This document shows positions 7,075-12,610 of a stretch of 14,073 nucleotides of DNA, piece by piece. The position numbers and the translations under genes were made by a program. Source of the DNA: Candidatus Omnitrophota bacterium (lineage in GTDB: Bacteria; Omnitrophota; Gorgyraeia; Aquiviventales; Aquiviventaceae); assembly GCA_016206725.1 (NCBI GenBank), contig JACQRA010000062.1, positions 1 to 14,073 on the forward strand, in the 5' to 3' direction. Every line of letters begins with the position of its first letter. The stretch's first letter is position 1. The notes under the pieces were generated by a model, which saw nothing but the letters and a program-made list of their open reading frames with translations, made no database searches and had not been told where the DNA came from.

Positions 7075-7076
7075 CC

Positions 7077-8090
7077 ATGCCGACAGCGACTCGCGCGCCC
7101 CACCATCTCAAGGCGACGCGTCAACAACGAGTACAACCACTCGATTCGGGATTGGCGATCTTAAGCGGCAACGCCAATCTCGACCTCGCCAAAGCCTTGT
7201 GCAAATACCTGGGGGTTGGGTTGGCCCAGTGTTTGGTCGGGCGCTTCAGCGAAGGAGAGATTCGCGTCAAAATCCAAGAGAATATCCGTGGCAAGGACGT
7301 GTTTGTCGTGCAGCCGACGTGTCCGCCTCCGAATGACAACCTGATGGAGTTGCTCATCCTGATCGACGCGGTCCGCCGCGCCTCGGCGCGACGGATCACG
7401 GCGGTCATCCCGTACTACGGCTACGCCCGTCAGGATCGCAAGGATCAGCCTCGCGTGCCCATTACCGCGAAATTGGTGGCGAATCTGATCACGACGGCGG
7501 GCGCGGATCGCATCCTCACCATGGATCTACACGCCGGACAGATTCAAGGATTCTTCGACATCCCGCTGGATCATTTGTACGCCATCAACGTGTTTGCGGA
7601 CTATCTCACGCGCAAGCGCTTGAAACCCGTGGTGGTGGTCTCGCCGGATGTGGGGGGGATCAAGATGGCGCGCGCCTATGCCAAACGGTTGAATGCCGGC
7701 CTCGCCATTGTGGATAAACGCCGCACGACACCGGAATCCACCGAGGTGATGCACATCCTCGGGGAGGTCGCGGGGAAGCGCTGCGTCCTGGTGGATGATC
7801 TGATCGCCACCGGCAGCTCGCTCGTCGAGGCGGCCCACGCCCTGCAGCGCGCGGGGGCCAAGGCCGTCTACGCGGCGGTCACCCATCCGGTCCTCTCGGG
7901 GCCGGCGGTTGCGCAGGTGGCGAGATCTCCGATCGAAGAGCTCCTGGTCACCGACACGATTCCCCTCGGCAAGCCCCAACGCCATCCCAAGATTATCGTC
8001 TTGTCCATCGCCTCGCTGCTCGGTGAAGCCATTCGACGGATTCACGAAGAGCAATCCATCAGCTCATTGTTTGACGGCATCACGGGATAG
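7077..8090 (+). CDS. prs: Ribose-phosphate pyrophosphokinase (PRPP synthetase)
   Basis: A 337-residue enzyme that makes PRPP from ribose-5-phosphate and ATP for nucleotide, His and Trp synthesis. Motifs in order: GNANLDLAKALCKYLG, GRFSEGEIRVKIQENIRGKDVFVVQ, PYYGYARQDRKDQPRVPITAKL, the binding segment DLHAGQIQGFFDIP, VVVSPDVGGIKMA, the flexible-loop KRR, and the ribose-phosphate loop VLVDDLIATGSSL (about residues 237-249). Many class I enzymes read DDxxDTAGT in that loop, so the second acidic residue is replaced by Ala here. I chose ATG 7077 because GGAGG at 7064-7068 lies 8 bp upstream. This leaves roughly 25 extra N-terminal residues (MPTATRAPHHLKATRQQ...) compared with typical Prs. The frame stays open upstream over the glmU tail, but that is not taken as coding. 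Confidence 0.96.
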   Translation: MPTATRAPHHLKATRQQRVQPLDSGLAILSGNANLDLAKALCKYLGVGLAQCLVGRFSEGEIRVKIQENIRGKDVFVVQPTCPPPNDNLMELLILIDAVRRASARRITAVIPYYGYARQDRKDQPRVPITAKLVANLITTAGADRILTMDLHAGQIQGFFDIPLDHLYAINVFADYLTRKRLKPVVVVSPDVGGIKMARAYAKRLNAGLAIVDKRRTTPESTEVMHILGEVAGKRCVLVDDLIATGSSLVEAAHALQRAGAKAVYAAVTHPVLSGPAVAQVARSPIEELLVTDTIPLGKPQRHPKIIVLSIASLLGEAIRRIHEEQSISSLFDGITG

Positions 8091-8118
8091 TTAACACACG
8101 GAAGGAGTTCTCACGACG

Positions 8119-8853
8119 ATGCCACAGCTCACCTTACAGGCGACACCGCGCACCCACGAAGGGACGCGTCCTACGCGGCGGGTTCGCAAGACCGGATTCA
8201 TTCCCGCCGTGGTCTATGGGAAGACGACCCAGCCCCTCTCCTTGCTGATCGAGCGGAGGGCCTTTACCAAGTTCTTGCACGTCCGCCGCGGGGAACATGG
8301 GGTGCTGACCCTCCAGGTGCAAGACCCCGTTCATGGCGGGGCAGGCAAGCCGCTCGAGAAGCCCGTGCTCATCAAGCAGATTCAGCAGGACCCCGTGCAC
8401 GGCGAGATCACCCATGTGGATTTCCACGCGATCATCCTCAGCGAGCAGATTCGTGTGAAGGTGCCAGTGGTGTTGAAAGGTGAGCCGGTTGGCGTCAAAC
8501 AAGATCGGGGCGTCCTGGAGCATTTCCTCCGCGAGGTGGAAGTCGAGTGTTTGCCAACCGCCATCCCCAAGAGCATCGAACACGACGTCAGTCAGATGAA
8601 GATCGGTGACACCCTCCATCTCAAGGACCTGATCGTTCCGGCCGGTTCCAAGATGATGAGCGACCCCGCGGGGGTCATTGCCTCGGTGTTGACGCCGAAG
8701 GAAGAGAAGGTTGAGGCGGTGGCGGCTGAGACGGTGACGGAGCCTGAAGTCATCCGCGAAAAGAAGCCTGAGGCCGAAGGCGAAGAGGCATCCGAGCAGC
8801 CCGCGAAGAAGGAAGAGAAGGCACCGGAGAAAACCGAGAAGAAAGAAAAGTGA
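8119..8853 (+). CDS. rplY: Ribosomal protein bL25 (TL5/CTC type, long form)
   Basis: A 244-residue protein that binds 5S rRNA in the 50S subunit. The N-terminal domain (residues 1 to about 95) shows TRRVRKTGFIPAVVYGK and the VDFHAI segment; the second, CTC-type beta domain (about 100-190) shows VKVPVVLKGEPVGVKQDRGVLEHFLREVEVECLPTAIP. The long form is usual outside gammaproteobacteria. The last 50 or so residues are a Glu/Lys/Ala-rich disordered tail. AAGGAG at 8102-8107 precedes the ATG by 11 bp. The gene follows prs by 28 bp and precedes pth by 20 bp, a common prs-rplY-pth grouping, so a single transcript is likely. Confidence 0.96.
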   Translation: MPQLTLQATPRTHEGTRPTRRVRKTGFIPAVVYGKTTQPLSLLIERRAFTKFLHVRRGEHGVLTLQVQDPVHGGAGKPLEKPVLIKQIQQDPVHGEITHVDFHAIILSEQIRVKVPVVLKGEPVGVKQDRGVLEHFLREVEVECLPTAIPKSIEHDVSQMKIGDTLHLKDLIVPAGSKMMSDPAGVIASVLTPKEEKVEAVAAETVTEPEVIREKKPEAEGEEASEQPAKKEEKAPEKTEKKEK

Positions 8854-8873
8854 GTCAAGTTAGCGGGTGAGCG

Positions 8874-9479
8874 GTGAAGCTGATTGTTGGGCTTGGCAAC
8901 GCGACGGATCGGTATGCAGGCACACGACATAATGTTGGCATGGAGGTGGTCCGCGAACTGGCCAGGCGGCATGGCGTGGGATTTGACCGCTCCGTATCAG
9001 GGATCGGGGCGCGTGAGACGATGGCCGTCTATGCCGACTGGAAGACGTCTGATGGCATCGTGCATTTGCTCTGTCCGCTCACGATGATGAACGCCTCAGG
9101 GGAGGCGCTGAAAGCCGCCACAAGATGGCGAATCCAACCGGAGGCGACGTTGATTGTCTGTGATGATGTGAATCTCCCGCTGGGCCGATTGCGGCTTCGA
9201 GCCGGCGGTAGCGACGGAGGGCATCACGGCTTAGCCTCATGTCTTGAGGCGTTGGGCACTCAAGCCGTTCCGCGACTGCGGATTGGCGTTGGACGTGAGC
9301 CCTTACCAAAAGATCTCAATGACTTTGTCTTGTCACCGTTCGCCGCCGAGGAGCAACGTCTCGTTGATGAGGCGCTCACACGGGCGATGGACGCCTGTGA
9401 ACTGTGGGCGGCCGAAAGGATTCAGACGGCGATGAATCGCGTCAACAAGAAGGAGGTCCGTGGTGAGTCGGGCGTATGA
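8874..9479 (+). CDS. pth: Peptidyl-tRNA hydrolase
   Basis: A 201-residue esterase that frees tRNA from peptidyl-tRNA dropped by ribosomes. GTG 8874 gives the canonical N-terminus KLIVGLGN. Expected catalytic and binding residues are present: Asn9, the catalytic His19 in GTRHNVG, Asn73 in PLTMMNASG, and Asp97/Asp98 in CDDVNLPLGRLRLR. The GGHHGL motif has His118 where E. coli Pth has Asn114 (GGHNGL). Length and fold order are normal. The 3' end overlaps the start of rpsF by 17 bp, so the two are probably coupled. Confidence 0.95.
   Translation: MKLIVGLGNATDRYAGTRHNVGMEVVRELARRHGVGFDRSVSGIGARETMAVYADWKTSDGIVHLLCPLTMMNASGEALKAATRWRIQPEATLIVCDDVNLPLGRLRLRAGGSDGGHHGLASCLEALGTQAVPRLRIGVGREPLPKDLNDFVLSPFAAEEQRLVDEALTRAMDACELWAAERIQTAMNRVNKKEVRGESGV
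9451..9456 (+). promoter_or_regulatory. Ribosome-binding site that decides the rpsF start
   Basis: AGGAGG at 9451-9456, inside the end of pth, lies 6 bp before GTG 9463 but only 3 bp before the alternative GTG 9460. The spacing favours 9463, giving a protein that begins MSRAYEAL. Confidence 0.7.
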
Positions 9480-9825
9480 AGCACTGATCATTTTGAAACC
9501 GAGCGGGACCGAGGCCGATTTGGCTCAAGCGGTCAAGCAGGTGGAGGAACCTATTAAGAAACTGGGCGGTTCCATTGACACCTCAGAGGGATGGGGGCGC
9601 CGACGGCTCGCCTACCGCATCAGCCGGCAGGTGGAAGGACACTACCATCTGCTGCGATTCCGCGTCGATCCGCAGCAACTCGAAGAGCTCAAACGAGTGC
9701 TGCGCCTCACGGAGGTGGTGATCCGTTTCTTGATCCTGAACCGCGAAAACGGACATCCCCAGGCTGTGGCCACCACCTCGTCTGGCGCGGCCGCGCAGAC
9801 CCTTGTATCCTCAACCCCTCAATGA
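9463..9825 (+). CDS. rpsF: Ribosomal protein bS6
   Basis: A 120-residue 30S protein that pairs with bS18 on 16S rRNA. The fold signature is YEALIILKPSG (strand 1), a helix with VKQVEEPIKKLGG, then GWGRRRLAYRISRQVEGHYHLLRFRVDPQQLEELKRVLRLTEVVIRFLI. The last 20 or so residues (Ala/Thr/Ser-rich) are a disordered tail. The GTG start at 9463 is chosen from ribosome-binding-site spacing; GTG 9460 is an alternative adding one residue. The start lies within pth. ssb follows after 15 bp. Its partner gene rpsR lies beyond ssb, as in many rpsF operons. Confidence 0.95.
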   Translation: MSRAYEALIILKPSGTEADLAQAVKQVEEPIKKLGGSIDTSEGWGRRRLAYRISRQVEGHYHLLRFRVDPQQLEELKRVLRLTEVVIRFLILNRENGHPQAVATTSSGAAAQTLVSSTPQ

Positions 9826-9840
9826 GAGAGGAGCCCCACG

Positions 9841-10269
9841 ATGGCCAGTCTGAATCGGGTCTTTTTGATCGGTAACCTGACGCGGGATCCGGAACTTCGC
9901 TACACGCCCAGCGGGGCGGCGGTCACCAGCCTCGGCCTGGCCGTCAACACCGTGATCGGTCGTGCTGAGGGCGAGCCGAAGGAAGAGACGTGTTTCGTGC
10001 GCATCGTCGTGTGGGGCAAGCAAGCCGAAAGTTGCAAGCAATATCTCACCAAAGGGCGACCGGTCTTTATCGAGGGACGGCTCATCTACCGTAGTTGGGA
10101 ACAGGATGGCAAGACCCGATCGACGCTGGAAGTTCGAGCCGACCGCGTACAGTTCTTGGGGAGTCCACGCCGAGCTGAGACGGGAACCGCTCCTGAGGTG
10201 GCGGCCGAAGTGGCCGCGGAGGAGTCTGCCGCAGACCACGCCCCAGCCGATGAGGAACCACCCTTTTAA
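9841..10269 (+). CDS. ssb: Single-stranded DNA-binding protein
   Basis: A 142-residue SSB. The OB fold covers about residues 1-107, with LNRVFLIGNLTRDPELRYTPSG, the aromatic-containing FVRIVVWGKQAESCKQYLTKG, VFIEGRLIYRSWEQDGKTRSTLEV and ADRVQFLG. A short Ala/Glu-rich linker (EVAAEVAAEES) leads to the acidic tip DEEPPF (137-142), which recruits partner enzymes in known SSBs. The linker is short compared with E. coli SSB (178 aa). GGAG at 9830-9833 lies 7 bp upstream. Its position between rpsF and rpsR matches the usual bacterial cluster (priB in some gammaproteobacteria). The following gap is unusually long and structured. Confidence 0.96.
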   Translation: MASLNRVFLIGNLTRDPELRYTPSGAAVTSLGLAVNTVIGRAEGEPKEETCFVRIVVWGKQAESCKQYLTKGRPVFIEGRLIYRSWEQDGKTRSTLEVRADRVQFLGSPRRAETGTAPEVAAEVAAEESAADHAPADEEPPF

Positions 10270-10331
10270 TCACAGGAGTATCTAGTCCCCCCACCTGCGT
10301 GACCCACCGCTGGTGGGGTGGCAAGCTGAGG

Positions 10332-10436
10332 ATGGACGCGATGAAGGAGATGAATGAAATGAACGAACAGAGCGCGAAGACACTGGCCATGCCACGGCTC
10401 CGCCAAGAGGCGGAGCTCACGCAGGTGGGGGGATAG
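10332..10436 (+). CDS. Possible 34-codon leader ORF abutting rpsR
   Basis: An open frame starts at ATG 10332 (in-frame ATGs also at 10341, 10350 and 10359) and stops at TAG 10434-10436, directly against the rpsR ATG (TAG|ATG). The product would be hydrophilic: a Met/Glu/Asn-rich start (MDAMKEMNEMNEQ) and a charged end (MPRLRQEAELTQVGG). A CTGAGG at 10326-10331 could serve the ATG at 10341 with 9 bp spacing. A ribosome finishing here would melt the right arm of the surrounding inverted repeat and could restart on rpsR. No known family is recognised. The frame may simply be open by chance. Confidence 0.3.
   Translation: MDAMKEMNEMNEQSAKTLAMPRLRQEAELTQVGG
10397..10416. promoter_or_regulatory. 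Stable 8-bp hairpin upstream of rpsR
   Basis: GCTCCGCC-AAGA-GGCGGAGC forms a perfect stem with a four-base loop, 20 bp before the rpsR start. It has no following T-run, so it is not a normal intrinsic terminator. It lies inside the larger inverted-repeat element and directly left of that element's right arm. Confidence 0.65.
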
Positions 10437-10709
10437 ATGCCGTTTGGTCGAAGAAAACGGGAAACGTCTGCACGGCGGTCATCCTCGCCCCTCACCCGGC
10501 GCCTCGTTCGGAAGAGCTGTCGGTTGTGCCAGGAAAAGGTCCAAGAGATCGATTACAAAGATCTCGAGCGGATCAACCGCTACATCACCGAGCGGGGGAA
10601 GATTATGCCCTCGCGCATCAGCGGGACCTGCGCGAGACATCAGCGTCGCTTGGCGATGGCGATCAAGCGGGCTCGCTACATGGCGCTCGTGCCCTACGTG
10701 GCGATCTAA
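10437..10709 (+). CDS. rpsR: Ribosomal protein bS18 (zinc-ribbon, C+ type)
   Basis: A 90-residue 30S protein that forms a heterodimer with bS6. The conserved core is IDYKDLERINRYITERGKI, PSRISGTCARHQRRLAMAIKRARYMALVPYV. Cys28-x2-Cys31 and Cys65-x2-His68 make a likely zinc site, the C+ version of S18 known in several bacterial groups. The N-terminus is strongly basic. The ATG is preceded by the G-rich right arm of an inverted repeat, so access by ribosomes may be controlled by folding. rplI follows after 94 bp that contain a tandem repeat. Confidence 0.96.
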   Translation: MPFGRRKRETSARRSSSPLTRRLVRKSCRLCQEKVQEIDYKDLERINRYITERGKIMPSRISGTCARHQRRLAMAIKRARYMALVPYVAI

Positions 10710-10710
10710 C

Positions 10711-10742
10711 GAGTGGCTAAGTGACTGAGTGGCTAAGTGGCC
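10711..10742. repeat. Four tandem copies of an 8-bp unit (RAGTGRCY)
   Basis: Reads GAGTGGCT, AAGTGACT, GAGTGGCT, AAGTGGCC in succession, which also makes a 13-bp perfect direct repeat (10711-10723 and 10727-10739). Starting a few bases later, GTTGCCAC is repeated in tandem (10760-10775). The stretch lies between the rpsR stop and rplI, and there is no gene in it. Such octamer runs tend to vary in copy number between strains. Confidence 0.8.
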
Positions 10743-10803
10743 AAGAAAAACTTCGCCGCGTTGCCACGTTGCCACGAACGGGTCTACTGAAAGGGTGTGA
10801 GGG

Positions 10804-11247
10804 ATGGATGTGATTTTGTTGAAGCCGGTGGAGCGTCTGGGGGCGGAAGGGGCCACCATGCAGGTGAAGCCCGGTTTCGCGCGCAATTATCTGCTGCCGC
10901 GCGGCCTCGCGGTCGTGGCGAGTCCTGAGCAGCTCCGTCAGGTGGAGGCTCGCCGGCACGTGGCCGAGCAGAAGGCCAAGCGCGTGCGGGAACAAGTCGA
11001 GCAGCTCAAACGCAAGCTAGAGGGGAAGTCGCTGACCGTGAAGCTGAACCTGGGGGAGGGCGACAAAGCCTTCGGGGCTATCACGACCCATGACATCGCC
11101 CAGGCCCTCGCTCAAGAAGGCCTCCCCATTGAGAAGCAGTCCATCAATCTTGCCGAACCCATCAAGACGCTGGGGATTTACGAGGTGCCGGTCAAGCTCC
11201 ACCCTGAGGTGACGGCCACGCTCAAGCTGTGGGTGGTGAAGGCCTGA
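10804..11247 (+). CDS. rplI: Ribosomal protein bL9
   Basis: A 147-residue 50S protein, near the usual 149. The N-terminal rRNA-binding domain shows MDVILLKPVERLGAEGATMQVKPGFARNYLLPRGLA. A long charged connecting helix (about residues 42-75: RHVAEQKAKRVREQVEQLKRKLEG) leads to the C-terminal domain with GDKAFGAITTHDIAQAL and the ending KLHPEVTATLKLWVVKA. AAGGG at 10791-10795 lies 8 bp before the ATG. dnaB begins 5 bp after the stop, so the two are probably read from one message. Confidence 0.96.
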   Translation: MDVILLKPVERLGAEGATMQVKPGFARNYLLPRGLAVVASPEQLRQVEARRHVAEQKAKRVREQVEQLKRKLEGKSLTVKLNLGEGDKAFGAITTHDIAQALAQEGLPIEKQSINLAEPIKTLGIYEVPVKLHPEVTATLKLWVVKA

Positions 11248-11252
11248 AGACG

Positions 11253-12596
11253 ATGGAGCTCGCTGAACTCTCTTCCACAATCGAACGACTCCCGCCGCAG
11301 AATCTGGAAGCCGAGATGGCCGTCCTCGGCTCGATGTTGCTCGAAGAGGATGCGCTCGTGCGAGCCGCAGAGCTCGTGGACGAAGCGGCGTTCTATAAGG
11401 AAGCCCACCGCAAGATCTTCGCGGCGATCGTGTCGCTCTACAAAGAGCACGTCGCCGTGGATCTTGTCACCCTCACCGATGAGCTCAAGAAACACAATCT
11501 TCTCGATGAGGTGGGTGGGCCGAGCTATGTCGCCGGCTTGACCGGCGTCGTCCCGACCGCCGCGAACGTCGAGCACTATTGCCGAATCGTGAAAGAGCGG
11601 GCGATCCTGCGCAGTCTCATCAGAGCCGCAACCCAGATCGCCACCGACTGTTACGAGGACGCGACCGCCCCCGACCTCCTGCTGGATCAAGCCGAGCAGC
11701 GGATCTTCGAGATCGCTTCGCACAAGATCAAGCGCGACGCGGTCTCGCTGAAGGAGCTGATCAAGGGATCCATTGAGACGATCGATGCGCTCTATCAGCG
11801 CAAAGGGTTCATTACGGGACTGGCGAGCGGCTTTACGGAGCTCGATCAGATGCTGGCAGGGCTGCAACCCTCCGATCTGATCATCGTCGCGGGGCGTCCG
11901 GCCATGGGCAAGAGCAGCTTTGCCTTGGGGGTCGCCGAGTACGCCGCCGTGGTCCAGAAAATTCCGGTGGCCGTCTTCAGCTTAGAGATGTCGAAGGAGC
12001 ATCTCGTCCAACGGATGCTCTGTTCCCATGCGCGGATCAATGCGCACAACGTTCGCACCGGCATGCTCTCGACGAGCGACTGGCCCAAGCTGACGCAGGC
12101 CGCCGGCAAGCTCTCCGAGGCCCCGATCGTCATCGACGACACCCCCGGGGTGTCGATTCTCGAGTTACGGGCGAAGGCGCGCCGGCTGCGAAGCCGTCAT
12201 GGGATCGGGCTGTTGATCCTCGACTATCTGCAGCTCATGGAAGAGCCCAGCCGCTCCGAGAATCGACAGCAGGAGATCGCGGTGATCTCTCGGAATCTCA
12301 AGGCGCTGGCGCGGGAACTTCAGATTCCTGTCGTCGCGGTCAGCCAGCTTTCCCGTGCGCCGGAGCGACGGGAGACGTTTCGCCCCCGTCTCTCCGACCT
12401 TCGTGAGAGTGGAGCGATTGAACAGGACTCCGATGTGGTCTTGATGCTCTTCCGTGAAGAGTACTACAACCCGACCGACGACAATCAAGGGCTCGCTGAA
12501 GTGATGATCGCCAAACAACGCAATGGTCCCACGGGGACGGTAAAGCTCGCCTTCATCAAGGAGTACACCCGATTCGAAAACCTGGCTCAAACCTAG
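11253..12596 (+). CDS. dnaB: Replicative DNA helicase DnaB
   Basis: A 447-residue hexameric 5'-to-3' helicase that unwinds DNA at the replication fork. The N-terminal domain opens with RLPPQNLEAEMAVLGSMLLEEDAL. The RecA-like C-terminal domain begins near GFTELDQMLAGLQPSDLIIVAGRPAMGKSSFAL, with Walker A Lys220. Walker B is LLILDYLQLM (about 320-329, Asp324). Then come SQLSRAPERR, RLSDLRESGAIEQDSDVVLMLFREE and AKQRNGPTGTVKLAF, carrying the usual helicase motifs. Length is normal and no intein interrupts the Walker or ATPase motifs, where dnaB inteins often occur. I chose ATG 11253 with GAAGG at 11238-11242 upstream; GTG 11229 inside rplI would add eight residues. The 3' end overlaps or abuts the start of the BamA-type gene. 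Confidence 0.97.
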   Translation: MELAELSSTIERLPPQNLEAEMAVLGSMLLEEDALVRAAELVDEAAFYKEAHRKIFAAIVSLYKEHVAVDLVTLTDELKKHNLLDEVGGPSYVAGLTGVVPTAANVEHYCRIVKERAILRSLIRAATQIATDCYEDATAPDLLLDQAEQRIFEIASHKIKRDAVSLKELIKGSIETIDALYQRKGFITGLASGFTELDQMLAGLQPSDLIIVAGRPAMGKSSFALGVAEYAAVVQKIPVAVFSLEMSKEHLVQRMLCSHARINAHNVRTGMLSTSDWPKLTQAAGKLSEAPIVIDDTPGVSILELRAKARRLRSRHGIGLLILDYLQLMEEPSRSENRQQEIAVISRNLKALARELQIPVVAVSQLSRAPERRETFRPRLSDLRESGAIEQDSDVVLMLFREEYYNPTDDNQGLAEVMIAKQRNGPTGTVKLAFIKEYTRFENLAQT

Positions 12597-12610
12597 CGGC
12601 TCGGATTCCA

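Larger units (their letters stand above)
10280..10438. repeat. Nested inverted-repeat element between ssb and rpsR, enclosing the rpsR ribosome-binding region
   Basis: The outer arms are 10280-10302 and 10417-10438. The inner 16 bases of each arm (CCCCCCACCTGCGTGA, and its exact complement at 10417-10432) pair perfectly. A further six pairs (ATCTAT against ATCTA-G-T) extend the stem with a one-base bulge. Inside are two smaller hairpins: CCCACC-GCT-GGTGGG (10303-10317) and an 8-bp stem with an AAGA loop (10397-10416). The right arm carries the G-rich stretch GGTGGGGGG that would serve as the rpsR Shine-Dalgarno, and it ends within the rpsR ATG. AGGAG at 10274-10278, just left of the element, looks like an ancestral ribosome-binding site now 158 bp from its start codon. 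This could be a small transposon-like (MITE) insertion or a regulatory RNA fold. Confidence 0.8.

Noticed and set aside
6663..7076. Open frame upstream of and in frame with prs, overlapping the glmU tail and encoding an acidic Thr/Glu/Ser-rich stretch
   Set aside because: It is the shifted reading of Lys/Arg-rich codons in glmU. A good ribosome-binding site sits before ATG 7077, and the acidic stretch matches no Prs N-terminus.
10397..10416. Intrinsic terminator between ssb and rpsR
   Set aside because: The stem is strong but no T-run follows it, and rpsR, rplI and dnaB continue in the same direction.
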